Positions 44,904-54,527 of a stretch of DNA of 64,000 bases are shown one piece after another. How positions within the stretch are numbered: the stretch's first letter is position 1; the number at the start of each line of letters is the position of its first letter. The position numbers and the translations under genes were made by a program. This DNA comes from Larkinella arboricola (GTDB taxonomy: Bacteria; Bacteroidota; Bacteroidia; Cytophagales; Spirosomataceae), in NCBI RefSeq assembly GCF_003259745.1, contig NZ_QLMC01000005.1, forward strand, positions 620,001-684,000, in the 5' to 3' direction. The notes beneath the pieces were generated by a model that did no database searches, was not told where the DNA came from, and was given only the letters and a program-made list of their open reading frames with translations.

Positions 44904-46049
44904 TTATTGAAGCAATTCGCTGATTTTCTTGCTTAGTTCGGCACCCCGCAGGTTGCGGGCGATGATCTTACCCGTGGGATCGAGCAGGAAATTGGCCGGA
45001 ACGCTGTTGATGCCGTACTGCTGGGCTACGTCATTTTTCCAGCCTTTCAGATCGCTGACGTGCGCCCAGGTGAGCCGGTCTTTCCGGATTGCGTTGAGCC
45101 AGTTTTGCCGGTTGTTGTCGAGCGATACCGAGAAAATGGTGAAGTTCTTGTCTTTGAACGTTTTGAAGGTTTGCACCAGATTCGGGTTTTCTTCCCGGCA
45201 GGGGCCACACCAGCTTGCCCAGAAATCAACCAGCACGTACTTGCCTTTGAAAGACGACAGCTTCACGACGTTGCCCAGCGTATCGGTTTGCGCAAAATCG
45301 GGGGCCATTTTGCCCACGTTCAGCCGGTTCATGAGGTCAATCTGCTGCCGGAAAAACTGGGCCTGCGACGACTTGCCAATCGGCATCGTTTCCAGTCGGG
45401 TAAGCATACTGTCGGCACCAGCCAGATCGTTCATGCTGATCAGAACGCCCAGCACGTTGACACTGGCCGCGCTGTTGGGGTGGGCCGCAATAAAGTTTTT
45501 AAACCGGACCTGATCCTGCCTGACGGCTTCTTCGCGCTCTTTGAGGGCCGCCTGCATGGTGGCTGCGTCATTAGTGGCCCGGGCGTTGCCGTATTTGAGT
45601 TCGGCCCGCTTATAGCGGTTGGCAATGGCAGTATCCATCATCATTTTTTCCAGACTTTGCCGCAGGTTCTCTTCTTTCGAGCCGGTTATTCGGATGGCCC
45701 AGAGCGAGTCGGCGTTGCCCCGGATCGTGATGGGGGAGTTTTCCAGGTAGAAATACTGACGACCGGGTTTGCCCTCTACACTCAGACCATAAAACGCCAC
45801 TTCGTCCAGCTTACCCTTAAACGTAAACTGCCCTTTGGCGTTGGCTGTAGCGGTATCGGCGTGTTGTTTGGTTTTGTAAAAGGAATTTTCGGTCAGAATG
45901 ATCTTCCTGTTCGCGGCATTTTTCAGCGTACCGGAAACCGTATACCCACCCGCCAGGGATTGTCCCGCTGTTTTTTTTACGGCTTTGGATTGGGAATATC
46001 CCGGAGTCGCCAGCAGAAGCAGGAGAGGAGTTAAGAAGAAAAGTTTCAT
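44904..46049 (-). CDS. TlpA-like thioredoxin-fold protein with DUF4369 domain
   Basis: A 381-residue exported protein: signal peptide (LFFLTPLLLLLATPGYSQ); an N-terminal beta-rich DUF4369-like domain (about 30-130; YTVSGTLKNAANRKIILTEN); a helical linker; and a C-terminal thioredoxin domain with the redox motif WASWCGPC. Such proteins act in periplasmic disulfide exchange or cytochrome maturation. A C-terminal cis-Pro segment (INSVPANFLLDPTGKI) is present. Transcribed alone from a promoter near 46112. Confidence 0.93.
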   Translation of the reverse strand: MKLFFLTPLLLLLATPGYSQSKAVKKTAGQSLAGGYTVSGTLKNAANRKIILTENSFYKTKQHADTATANAKGQFTFKGKLDEVAFYGLSVEGKPGRQYFYLENSPITIRGNADSLWAIRITGSKEENLRQSLEKMMMDTAIANRYKRAELKYGNARATNDAATMQAALKEREEAVRQDQVRFKNFIAAHPNSAASVNVLGVLISMNDLAGADSMLTRLETMPIGKSSQAQFFRQQIDLMNRLNVGKMAPDFAQTDTLGNVVKLSSFKGKYVLVDFWASWCGPCREENPNLVQTFKTFKDKNFTIFSVSLDNNRQNWLNAIRKDRLTWAHVSDLKGWKNDVAQQYGINSVPANFLLDPTGKIIARNLRGAELSKKISELLQ

Positions 46050-46111
46050 ACGTGAGCGGTTTTAAGCACAATTAGGCCAAATTGCGGACGAAATGCATGA
46101 CAATGTACGTA

Positions 46112-46145
46112 CAAAGATAGGTCCAATTGACGTTTAATCAGCCAA
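46112..46145 (-). promoter_or_regulatory. Candidate promoter for TlpA-like gene
   Basis: On the minus strand TTG (46145-46143) in a TTTTTGG run, 23-nt spacer, and TATCTTTG (46119-46112), an exact TAnnTTTG box. The ATG is about 60 nt downstream at 46049. Confidence 0.55.
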
Positions 46146-46293
46146 AAATTAGCGTAGGTGCGTTTTACGAGGCAAACAAAACCGGGTAGCTCAATAGTTC
46201 ATTAGGCGTAGACGCTGCGCTTTTTGTTAATGGCCCGGGCGCAGGGAAAGCGAAATAGTAGAAAAATACCGTAAAACCATCTCACACAAAACC

Positions 46294-47766
46294 ATGAATC
46301 AGAGAAAATCCACATTGTACCGTATGCTTTTTCTGAGCGTGATGCTCGGTATGTCGGCCTGCTCCCGAAACCCGGTAACGGGGAAGCGCGAGCTATCGCT
46401 GATGTCAACGGAACAGGAAATCGCCATTGGTAAAGAATCCCATCCGTCGGTTGTAGCCAGCATGGGCCTGTACGACGACAAAAAGCTGAACGATTTTATC
46501 AACCAGAAGGGCAAGGCGATGGCTAAAGTTTCGCACCGCCCCGACCTGCCTTATCAATTTTATATTGTGGATTCGCCGGTCGTGAATGCCTTCGCGGTGC
46601 CGGGCGGGTACGTTTATTTCACGCGGGGCATTATGGCCCACTTCAACAACGAAGCGGAGTTTGCCGGGGTGCTGGGGCACGAGATCGGGCACATTACCGC
46701 CCGGCATTCGGCGCGGCAGCAAACCGGCCAGTTGCTCGGCACCATCGGCATGATCGGCGGGGCCATTCTGGTGCCGCAATTGGGCCAGAACCTGGATGCA
46801 CTTCAGCAGGGCTTGCAGGTTTTTATGCTTAAATACAGCCGCGATCACGAGTCGGAATCGGATAAAATCGGCGTGGAATATTCGAGCAAGATCGGGTACG
46901 ACGCCCGCCAGATGGCCAACTTTTTCAGTACCATCAAACGCATTTCCGATAACGCCGGTCAGCAGGTTCCCGACTTTCTGTCTACTCACCCGGACCCCGC
47001 CAACCGCAATACGAAGGTCAACCAGATGGCAACCGCCTATCAGCAACAGAACAAAGGCAATTATCAGGTGGAACGGGATCGGTACCTGCGGATGATTGAC
47101 GGCATTCTGTACGGCGAAGACCCCCGGCAGGGATTCGTTGAGAAGGATATGTTTTACCACCCGGAACTGCGGTTTCAGTTTCCGGTGCCCAAAGGCTGGC
47201 AGCACCAGAATTCACCCGCGCAGTTTCAGATGACCGCCAAAGACGGCAAGTCGGCCATGATTCTGATGCTGGCAAAAGGCAACAGCCTCGACGAAGCCGC
47301 CAAAACACTGGCGCAGGAACTGAGCCTGAACGTACTCGAAAGCCAGCGAACAACCATCAATGGCAATCCGGCTTACGTGATGGTTTCGCGGCAGCAGACC
47401 CAACAGCAACAGGGGCAGCAGCAGCAGAACCCGCAAACGGCGCTCCAGATCGGAACGTGGTTAATTCAGTACAACAACGCTATTTACGCCCTGCACGGTC
47501 TGGCGGCAGCCAACGACTTTGAGGGCGCTTACCGCTCGTTTCGCCCCGTGGCCGAAAACTTCCGGGCGCTCACCGATCCGGAGAAAATCAACCGCAAACC
47601 GGAGCGCGTGCAGGTGAAACCGGTTCCCCGCGATGGAACCTTTAAAGAGGTGATGACCGCCCTGGGAATGCCTGCCAACCGACTGGAAGAACTGGGTGTG
47701 CTCAACAGCATGAAGTCCGACGACCGGGTAACACGGGGGTCGCTGATCAAAATTATTAGTCGATAG
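46294..47766 (+). CDS. M48-family metalloprotease lipoprotein
   Basis: A 490-residue protein with a lipoprotein signal (FLSVMLGMSAC, lipid Cys23). The zinc motif HEIGH is at residues 129-133 and the third ligand is in HESESDKIG. It resembles periplasmic BepA/LoiP-type proteases that maintain outer-membrane assembly. The C-terminal half carries an extra domain with a Gln-rich low-complexity patch (QQTQQQQGQQQQ) near residues 369-380 and a LysM-like end (RVTRGSLIKII). Confidence 0.93.
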   Translation: MNQRKSTLYRMLFLSVMLGMSACSRNPVTGKRELSLMSTEQEIAIGKESHPSVVASMGLYDDKKLNDFINQKGKAMAKVSHRPDLPYQFYIVDSPVVNAFAVPGGYVYFTRGIMAHFNNEAEFAGVLGHEIGHITARHSARQQTGQLLGTIGMIGGAILVPQLGQNLDALQQGLQVFMLKYSRDHESESDKIGVEYSSKIGYDARQMANFFSTIKRISDNAGQQVPDFLSTHPDPANRNTKVNQMATAYQQQNKGNYQVERDRYLRMIDGILYGEDPRQGFVEKDMFYHPELRFQFPVPKGWQHQNSPAQFQMTAKDGKSAMILMLAKGNSLDEAAKTLAQELSLNVLESQRTTINGNPAYVMVSRQQTQQQQGQQQQNPQTALQIGTWLIQYNNAIYALHGLAAANDFEGAYRSFRPVAENFRALTDPEKINRKPERVQVKPVPRDGTFKEVMTALGMPANRLEELGVLNSMKSDDRVTRGSLIKIISR

Positions 47767-47788
47767 GATTGGAAACGGTTCATCGGGT

Positions 47789-47820
47789 TTGGCGAAAACG
47801 GGCGAAATACCGTATTTTCA
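47789..47820 (+). promoter_or_regulatory. Candidate Bacteroidota-type promoter
   Basis: TTG (47789-47791, within TTTGG), 21-nt spacer, TATTTTCA (47813-47820). The gene starts 28 nt downstream at 47848. Confidence 0.4.
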
Positions 47821-47847
47821 CCCCTTCACCCTGATTTCCTTGACCCG

Positions 47848-50040
47848 ATGAACCTTAAAGGCTGGCTGCTGCTCGGTAGCTTTCTATCCTCGCCCTGTTG
47901 GGCTCAACTTCAATCGTTGCCCACTTACCAACCCGCGGTTTTCAACGGCGACTGGCTGATTAACCCTGTTTCCCAGAAAGCGGTTGTTTCCCAGACCAAT
48001 CAGGGAAAGGAACTGGTGCTGTCGAACGGTTTGGTTATTCGTCGGTTTCGCGTCAGCCCGAATCTGGCCACGGTCGATTACCGGAATCTGACCACCAACG
48101 AACAGTTTATCCGGTCGGTCAAGCCGGAAGCCATTGTGGTACTGAACGGTAAGAAATTCCGGGTTGGCGGTTTGGACGGACAGAAAGAACACGCTTATCT
48201 GAAGGAGGAGTGGCTGGACGGATTTAAGGCCAACCCTGCTGATTTTCAGTATAAAAGTTTTCGAGTTTCGGCCTTGAAACCCAATCTGAGCGGGCAATCC
48301 CGAACCTGGACGATGAACCCCAACCCGCCCACCGGTCAGGAGTTGCAACTGACGTTTGCGGCCAGTCAGCCGGAGTTGCAGGGCGTGGAGGTGGTGGTTC
48401 ATTACGCACTCTACGACCGCATTCCGACGCTATGCAAATGGGTGACCATCGAAAATAAAAGCGGTAAATCGTTGCACATCAATCAGGTGGTGAATGAAAT
48501 ACTGGCGACACCGGAGGAGGAGTCGGCGGTGGTGGGCAAACCCGACCAGATGAAGAAACCGCAGCGGATTTACATAGAAAATAACTTTGCGTTTAACAAC
48601 GCCATGCGGTATGATCTGTCGGATCAGGCCACGCACTGGAAAACCGATTCGCTCTACACCTCGCAGGTGAATTACAATTTCGAAACCCCCTGCCTACTGG
48701 AAGTGTATCCGACGCAGGGCATTGGCATTGATCTGGAACCGAACCAGACCTACACCTCCATCCGCAGCTACGAACTGTTGCTGGATTCGTACGACCGGGA
48801 GCGCAACGGCCTGGCCCGGCGGCAGTTTTACCGAACCGTGGCACCCTGGACCACCCAGAATCCGATCTTTATGCACCTGGTCAGCACCGACCCGGCGGTG
48901 GTCCGGAATGTCATTGACCAATGCGCCGAAACGGGGTACGAAATGGTTATTCTGAGCTTTGGCAGTGGGCTGAACATGGAAGACGTTAGTGATGCGAACA
49001 TCCGGAAGTTTAAGGAGCTGGCCGATTACGCCCATTCCAAAAAGATTCTGCTCGGCGGTTATTCGCTGTTCAGCAGCCGCCGGATCGACGACGAAACCGA
49101 CGTAATTGACCCCAAAACCGGGCTGCCCAACAAGGGGGCTTTTTTCGGCCACGCGCCCTGTCTGGCCAGTGCGTGGGGCATTTCGTACCTGAATAAACTA
49201 AAGAAATTTATCACCGAAACCGGTTTTGATCTGCTCGAACACGACGGGCCGTATCCGGGCGATGTCTGTGCATCGACAAAGCATCCCGGCCACAAGGGAC
49301 TTGACGACTCGCAGTGGGTGCAGATGGAGATGCAGAAAGGATTATACCGGTTTCTGAACGAAAAAGGCGTGTACATCAACGCGCCCGACTGGTATTTTCT
49401 GGACGGAACGCATAAAATTGCGGTTGGCTACCGGGAGGTCAACTTCTCGCTGTCGCGCGAGCAGCAGAAAATTCTGAACCGGCAGAACATTTACGACGGC
49501 ACCTGGGAGAAAACCCCGTCGATGGGCTGGGGCTTTGTGCCGCTGACCAAATACCAGGGCGGTGGCCCCGAAGCCGTGCTGGAACCGCTCAGCGAGCACC
49601 TCGGCGATTACGAGCAACTGATGATGCAGTATTACGGTGCGGGCGTTCAGGCTTGTTACCGTGGCCCCCGGCTCTACGATACCGAAGAGACGAAGCAGAC
49701 CGTCAAAAAAGTCATCAACTGGTATAAGCAGTACCGTTCGATTCTGAACTCCGATATTATCCACCTTCGGCGGGCCGACGGTCGGGATTGGGACGGTATC
49801 ATGCACGTGAATCCAGCCTTAAAAGAAAAAGGGCTGGTGATGCTCTACAATCCGCTCAAAACCACCATTACCCGAACCATCAAACTGCCGCTGTACTACA
49901 CCGGTCTGCGCCAAACCGCGTCTGTTCGGGTAGGCGAGGGCAAGCCGCGTGCGTACGCACTGAACCGAAATAATGAAGCCGAAATGACGGTTGAACTGGC
50001 ACCGGAAAGTTACCAGTGGCTCGTTGTTGAAGGGAAATAA
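47848..50040 (+). CDS. Secreted glycosidase-like protein (possible GH-D clan)
   Basis: A 730-residue protein with signal peptide (GWLLLGSFLSSPCWA). The N-terminal ~300 residues are beta-rich (GLVIRRFRVSPNLATVDYRN). A probable TIM barrel follows with MVILSFGSGLNMED, KILLGGYSLFSSRR, GFDLLEHDGPYPGD (candidate nucleophile Asp) and a further acidic loop, APDWYFLDG. The C-terminus is a small beta domain. The order resembles alpha-galactosidase-like GH36/GH27 enzymes, but the similarity is distant. Secretion and fold support a polysaccharide-degrading role. Confidence 0.7.
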   Translation: MNLKGWLLLGSFLSSPCWAQLQSLPTYQPAVFNGDWLINPVSQKAVVSQTNQGKELVLSNGLVIRRFRVSPNLATVDYRNLTTNEQFIRSVKPEAIVVLNGKKFRVGGLDGQKEHAYLKEEWLDGFKANPADFQYKSFRVSALKPNLSGQSRTWTMNPNPPTGQELQLTFAASQPELQGVEVVVHYALYDRIPTLCKWVTIENKSGKSLHINQVVNEILATPEEESAVVGKPDQMKKPQRIYIENNFAFNNAMRYDLSDQATHWKTDSLYTSQVNYNFETPCLLEVYPTQGIGIDLEPNQTYTSIRSYELLLDSYDRERNGLARRQFYRTVAPWTTQNPIFMHLVSTDPAVVRNVIDQCAETGYEMVILSFGSGLNMEDVSDANIRKFKELADYAHSKKILLGGYSLFSSRRIDDETDVIDPKTGLPNKGAFFGHAPCLASAWGISYLNKLKKFITETGFDLLEHDGPYPGDVCASTKHPGHKGLDDSQWVQMEMQKGLYRFLNEKGVYINAPDWYFLDGTHKIAVGYREVNFSLSREQQKILNRQNIYDGTWEKTPSMGWGFVPLTKYQGGGPEAVLEPLSEHLGDYEQLMMQYYGAGVQACYRGPRLYDTEETKQTVKKVINWYKQYRSILNSDIIHLRRADGRDWDGIMHVNPALKEKGLVMLYNPLKTTITRTIKLPLYYTGLRQTASVRVGEGKPRAYALNRNNEAEMTVELAPESYQWLVVEGK

Positions 50041-50114
50041 AGCTAATCCTTCAGCCGGTTTCTGAACTCCTCGCTGGGGTAGGTGGTTACGCAAGTGACC
50101 TTACTATACAACGT

Positions 50115-51182
50115 ATGCCTGATTTATTTAGTCCGATAACCATCCGCAGTATTGAGTTTAAGAACCGTATTGTGGTGTCGCCCATGTGCCAGTATTCCAG
50201 CGTAGACGGTTTTGCCAACGACTGGCACCTGGTTCATCTGGGCAGCCGGGCCGTGGGTGGAGCGGGCCTGATCATTACCGAAGCCACGGCGGTTTCGCCC
50301 GAAGGCCGGATTTCGCCCGATGACCTGGGCATCTGGAAAGACGAGCATATGGTCAACCTGAAACGCATCACGGCTTTTCTGGAAGCCCACGGAGCCGTGC
50401 CGGGTATGCAGCTCGCCCATGCCGGTCGGAAAGCGAGTCACCACCGGCCCTGGGACGGCGGAAAGGCCATTGCCCCGGATGCCGAACGCGGCTGGCAAAC
50501 CGTAGCGCCCAGCCCTATACCGTTTATTCCTGCCGAATCAACACCGCTGGAACTGGATGCGGACGGTATTGAAAAAGTCCTTGCCGATTTTGTTGCCGCC
50601 ACCCGCCGGGCGCTGGAATGCGGATTTAAAGTAATTGAACTCCATGCCGCCCACGGTTATTTGCTCCACGAATTTTTGTCGCCCATCAGCAACCATCGGA
50701 CGGATCAATACGGCGGGTCGTTCGAAAACCGTATTCGTTTTTTGCTCGAATTGCTCGAACGCGTGCAAACCGTCTGGCCGAAAGAATATCCCCTGTTCGT
50801 CCGGATTTCGGCGACGGACTGGACCGAAGGCGGCTGGACGGCGGAGGATGCCGTGGCTTTGTCGGCAATCTTGAAAGAGAAGGGCGTTGATGTGATCGAC
50901 TGCTCGACGGGGGGCAACGTGGCCGGGGCCAAAATTCCGCTCGGACCCGGTTATCAGGTGCAGTTTGCCGAGAAGGTCAAAAAAGAAACCGGTATTCTGA
51001 CCGGCGCCGTCGGCCTGATCACCACGGCAGAACAAGCCAACGAGATCATCACCAGCGGTCGGGCCGACTTTATTTTGCTGGCCCGCGAGTTTCTGCGTGA
51101 CCCGTATTTTCCGATGCATGCCGCCCAGGAATTGGGGGCAGAAATTAAATGGCCGTCGCAATACGAAAGAGCCAAACGATAA
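50115..51182 (+). CDS. namA: Old-yellow-enzyme NADH:flavin oxidoreductase, YqjM/NamA type
   Basis: A 355-residue FMN-dependent ene-reductase. The YqjM-class Cys is in VVSPMCQYSS, the substrate-binding His pair lies in the ELHAAHGYLLHEFLSP block, and the FMN-phosphate region is DFILLAREFLRDPYF. It reduces activated carbon-carbon double bonds with NADPH. The length matches the class. A perfect palindrome after the stop likely terminates it. Confidence 0.93.
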   Translation: MPDLFSPITIRSIEFKNRIVVSPMCQYSSVDGFANDWHLVHLGSRAVGGAGLIITEATAVSPEGRISPDDLGIWKDEHMVNLKRITAFLEAHGAVPGMQLAHAGRKASHHRPWDGGKAIAPDAERGWQTVAPSPIPFIPAESTPLELDADGIEKVLADFVAATRRALECGFKVIELHAAHGYLLHEFLSPISNHRTDQYGGSFENRIRFLLELLERVQTVWPKEYPLFVRISATDWTEGGWTAEDAVALSAILKEKGVDVIDCSTGGNVAGAKIPLGPGYQVQFAEKVKKETGILTGAVGLITTAEQANEIITSGRADFILLAREFLRDPYFPMHAAQELGAEIKWPSQYERAKR

Positions 51183-51187
51183 AAACC

Positions 51188-51224
51188 ACGTCAGGGGCCT
51201 TGCAATTTGCAAGGCCCCTGACGT
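51188..51224. terminator. Perfect 17-bp palindromic terminator-like hairpin
   Basis: Arms 51188-51204 and 51208-51224 (acgtcaggggccttgca and complement) with a 3-nt loop lie between convergent genes. There is no U tract; it may serve both directions. Confidence 0.75.
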
Positions 51225-51239
51225 ATGAAGTCTAAACCG

Positions 51240-51725
51240 TTACGCCGATAACCGCAACAGGGCTTCCAGATCCAGCGGATGCGTATACATTTCAATAGAA
51301 CCGTCGGGCTTTTGCGGCCATTCCTCCCGCGGACGGTCCCAGTACAGTTCAACGCCGTTCTGGTCGGGGTCATTAAGGTAAATCGCTTCCGAAACACCGT
51401 GATCCGATGCCCCCGTGATGGGGTATTTGGCTTCGACCAGCCGCCGGAAAGCCACCGATAAATCCTGGCGGGTTGGGTACAGGATGGCGGTATGAAACAG
51501 TCCGGCGCTGCGAGCGGGCGCCGGAGGGGCGTTCTTGCTATACCAGGTATTCAGGCCGATGTGGTGGTGATACCCCCCGGCGGAGATGAAGGCCGCATCT
51601 TTGCCGTAGGTCGTAATGAGGGTAAAACCCAGCAGATCGCAGTAAAATGCCAGCGAGCGTTCCAGATCGGCTACTTTCAGGTGAACGTGTCCGATGCGGG
51701 TATTATCCGGAATGGTGTACGTCAT
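51240..51725 (-). CDS. VOC-family (glyoxalase/ring-cleaving dioxygenase-like) protein
   Basis: A 161-residue vicinal-oxygen-chelate protein: N-terminal IGHVHLKVADLERSLAFYCD with a metal His, HHIGLNTW, and the second module with YPITGASDHGVSEAIYLNDP and GVELYWDRP (metal Glu). It resembles CatE-like single-unit dioxygenases of Firmicutes and Bacteroidota. The reaction is unknown. A DinB gene follows upstream by 17 nt on the same strand. Confidence 0.88.
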   Translation of the reverse strand: MTYTIPDNTRIGHVHLKVADLERSLAFYCDLLGFTLITTYGKDAAFISAGGYHHHIGLNTWYSKNAPPAPARSAGLFHTAILYPTRQDLSVAFRRLVEAKYPITGASDHGVSEAIYLNDPDQNGVELYWDRPREEWPQKPDGSIEMYTHPLDLEALLRLSA

Positions 51726-51742
51726 GGTGGTTGGAGGTTGGT

Positions 51743-52276
51743 TTACTTTTTATCCAGTCTTGGATACGTGAGCAACACCCGAACCGTGACAAAAAGTTGC
51801 CCCACGTGCCGTTGCGTATGCTCGGCGGCATGAAAAAGCAGCCCTAGAACCGTAGAAGGCAGTTGCGCCCGACCAATGCCCCGGAAGTCTGTCAGGGTCT
51901 GTTCGTCGGTGACCGCCAGTTGCTGGAGGGCCCGGTCTACCTGCGCATGAAACCGGTTCAGCAGCTCCTCAACCGGGCGTTCGGATTCAAACGATTTTCC
52001 TTCCGAAGCCAGCCAGTGGCGTTGTGGCTCCGATAAATTTTCTCCTTTGGCATACGTAAAGAGCCGATCCAGAACACCGGTCAGATGTTGTAAATGAAAG
52101 CCGACCGAGGCTACGCCCGCCGGTTTTTGCCAGAGGTAATTAGTCGGAAAATCGTGCATTAGGGATTCGACTTCCTCGCGGGCCTGCAAAAGAGCGTGCG
52201 CAACGGGCTGAAGCAGGGGAGGAACACCGGGGACAGGCCCGCGCTGCCAGACTTCCGGTTTCTGAGCGGTTGACAT
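51743..52276 (-). CDS. DinB-family protein
   Basis: A 177-residue four-helix-bundle protein with a likely metal-binding His triad: HLQHLTGVLDRL (about residues 66-77) and HAAEHTQRHVGQL (about 150-162). DinB-like proteins are often thiol-dependent transferases or of unknown function. It lies between a PHP/PolX-like gene and a VOC gene, all on the minus strand. Confidence 0.88.
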   Translation of the reverse strand: MSTAQKPEVWQRGPVPGVPPLLQPVAHALLQAREEVESLMHDFPTNYLWQKPAGVASVGFHLQHLTGVLDRLFTYAKGENLSEPQRHWLASEGKSFESERPVEELLNRFHAQVDRALQQLAVTDEQTLTDFRGIGRAQLPSTVLGLLFHAAEHTQRHVGQLFVTVRVLLTYPRLDKK

Positions 52277-52317
52277 CGTGTGAAATACGTCTAGCTTTTT
52301 AAGGGTTGTTCAATCGT

Positions 52318-54015
52318 TTAAATCCGTTGCCTGCGGCTCTGGAGGTAGGTTTCCATTTCTTTCAATGTCAGGGCATTAAACGTCATGTTTTTGGTTAACC
52401 CACCTTTGCGAGCCACCCCAACGCCGTAGTGCATATCGTGAAAACCAGCCATTTCGTGCGCGTCCGGGTTGATGCTGAGCATAACGCCCTTGCTAACGGC
52501 ATACTGAATCCACCGCCAGTCGATATCGAGCCGCCAGGGGCTGGCGTTAATTTCAATCACCACCCCACGTTCGGCGCAGGCATCAATGACGGCTTTGTAG
52601 TCAATCGGATACCCCGCCCGCGCCAGCAGAAGCCGTCCGGTTGGATGGCCTAGAATGGTGGTGTACGGATTTTGAATGGCGCTGATGAGCCGCGCGGTGG
52701 CTTTTTCGCTGGTCATCGACAGATTGGAATGGACCGAAGCTACCACGTAGTCGAAGGAAGCCAGGATTTCGTCGTCGTAATCCAGCGAACCGTCGCCCAG
52801 GATGTCGGATTCGATGCCTTTTAGAATGCGGAACGAGCCCCCGAACTGTTCGTTCAGCCGGTCAATTTCCTCGTGCTGCTGCCTGATGCGGTACGGTTCC
52901 AGACCGTGGGCGTAGGAGGCCGTCTGCGAGTGGTCGGCAATTCCAAAATACTGGAAACCTAAATCACGGCAGTAGGTTGCCATTTGTTCGAGCGAATGTT
53001 TGCCGTCGGAATACGTACTGTGGTTATGCAGAATACCCCGCAGGGCGTCCCAGGTAACCAGATCATTGGGATTGTGGTTTTGCGACCAGACAAACTCGTG
53101 ATTGCCTTCCCGCATTTCCGGCACGACATACGGCAGGCCCGCCCGCTGGTAGACGGCTTCTTCGGCTTCGGCGGGAAACGCCATGCTGGTCTGGAGCAGC
53201 GTCCAGCCCGTAGAGCCGGTAGTCGCCAGGTGTTTTTCAGCCGCCGAATGAATAAATAACTGGCTTTCAAACTGCCCAGGAGCCGCCGTGACGATTTCCA
53301 GCATTACCTCATAGCCGCTGGCCTGACCGCGCCAGACGAACGGGGTTGATTCAATCACGTTCTGTTCGAGATAGGAAAGCGAATTCAGAAACGCAAAGGC
53401 GGCAACGGGATTGGCGGTACTGACCACAAACTGCACGGTTTCGACCTCTTCGGCTTTCTGCCGGACCTGCCCGGTAATTTCGACGCGGCTGAATTCCTTC
53501 TCAAACACGTCCAGTAGCATATTGGCCAGCGCTTCGGCTTTGTCCATGCGGAGTTTGCCGGTCTGGTTTTCCAGAAAAACCAGGGAATCCAGAATGGCCT
53601 GCTGTGTTTTTTCGCCGAAGCCTTTGATCTTGGCGATTTCGCCACTTTCGCAGGCCAGCCGCAAATCCCGAATCGTATCGATGCCCAGCTCCCGCCAGAG
53701 CATCCGGATCTTTTTAGCGCCGATGCCCTTGATTCGGAACATTTGCAGAACGCCTTCGGGCGTCTGGGCCAGCAGGTCGTCCAGGTCCTGAAGTCGGCCG
53801 GTTTCGACGATCTGAAGCACTTTTCCGGCAACGGCTTTGCCTACGCCCGGCAGTTTGATTAGTTCGGGAAAGGATAATTTGGTGAGGTCCTCACTGGTTT
53901 TGTCAAGGTTAAAGGCGGCTGTCTGAAATGATTTGATCTTGAAGGCATCTCCGTCGTGGAGTTCCATCAGTTTCGCGGTCAGTTCCAGTATATCGATGAT
54001 TTCGGTGTTGGACAT
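52318..54015 (-). CDS. PolX-like HhH/PHP protein with degenerate polymerase site
   Basis: A 565-residue protein with the bacterial PolX layout: N-terminal helix-hairpin-helix (LPGVGKAVAGK, 55-65; IKGIGAKKIRML, 95-106; IKGFGEKTQQAIL, 130-142), palm/thumb region, and C-terminal PHP domain. The PHP metal motifs are intact (HNHSTYSDG 330-338, then IESD, VASVHSNL, GHPTGR and NPDAH), suggesting 3'-5' exonuclease or phosphatase activity. In the palm, the motif expected as GSxRR...DxD reads GQVRQ...TVQ (182-195), and the third Asp position reads VML (237-239). All three catalytic Asp are therefore missing and DNA synthesis is unlikely. Confidence 0.9.
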   Translation of the reverse strand: MSNTEIIDILELTAKLMELHDGDAFKIKSFQTAAFNLDKTSEDLTKLSFPELIKLPGVGKAVAGKVLQIVETGRLQDLDDLLAQTPEGVLQMFRIKGIGAKKIRMLWRELGIDTIRDLRLACESGEIAKIKGFGEKTQQAILDSLVFLENQTGKLRMDKAEALANMLLDVFEKEFSRVEITGQVRQKAEEVETVQFVVSTANPVAAFAFLNSLSYLEQNVIESTPFVWRGQASGYEVMLEIVTAAPGQFESQLFIHSAAEKHLATTGSTGWTLLQTSMAFPAEAEEAVYQRAGLPYVVPEMREGNHEFVWSQNHNPNDLVTWDALRGILHNHSTYSDGKHSLEQMATYCRDLGFQYFGIADHSQTASYAHGLEPYRIRQQHEEIDRLNEQFGGSFRILKGIESDILGDGSLDYDDEILASFDYVVASVHSNLSMTSEKATARLISAIQNPYTTILGHPTGRLLLARAGYPIDYKAVIDACAERGVVIEINASPWRLDIDWRWIQYAVSKGVMLSINPDAHEMAGFHDMHYGVGVARKGGLTKNMTFNALTLKEMETYLQSRRQRI

Positions 54016-54155
54016 GGGTTGGGATGTAGTGTTTTATTGACCAAAAAACAATCAGCATAGTTTGTTGGGCCGCTGTAAAAGAAAGTTAAGTGAATGTATT
54101 GATTATGTCTTGAATCTCACTAACTTAATTCTCCCAACAATCGTTTAACCCGTAC

Positions 54156-54440
54156 ATGGACATACGTGACCCCCATCTTTGGAAGCAGGCCAAAGCTCGT
54201 GCCGGCTTCAAAATGCATCTGCGGACCTATCTGTTTGTCAATGGTGTTCTCTGGCTGATCTGGCTGGTTATTTCGCTGGTTTTTCAGGAAAAATGGGGTA
54301 ACTACCCGTGGCCAATCTGGGCAACGCTGGGTTGGGGCATCGGCCTAATCTCACATTATTTCAGCGTCTACCACGGTTTCAATGAAAAGAGCCTGGCCGA
54401 ACGCGAATACGAACGGCTGAAACGGACCCACGGGCTTTAA
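54156..54440 (+). CDS. 2TM-domain membrane protein
   Basis: A 94-residue protein with two hydrophobic segments (LFVNGVLWLIWLVISLVF and IWATLGWGIGLISHYF) joined by a short loop and followed by a charged tail (EREYERLKRTHGL). It matches the small 2TM family of Bacteroidota, sometimes fused to histidine kinases. No function is known for stand-alone forms. Confidence 0.85.
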   Translation: MDIRDPHLWKQAKARAGFKMHLRTYLFVNGVLWLIWLVISLVFQEKWGNYPWPIWATLGWGIGLISHYFSVYHGFNEKSLAEREYERLKRTHGL

Positions 54441-54484
54441 TCCGTGAGAGCGAAAATCGGTTGATGGGCCAACCCTCTCACGGA
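54441..54484. terminator. Terminator-like hairpin between convergent genes
   Basis: Arms tccgtgagag (54441-54450) and ctctcacgga (54475-54484) are perfect complements, with a shorter inner ggtt/aacc stem. It starts at the stop of the 2TM gene and faces thyA. No U tract. Confidence 0.55.
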
Positions 54485-54527
54485 CCAGAGCCTGCGAGGC
54501 CCGACCTACGCGGTTCGACCGGGTACG

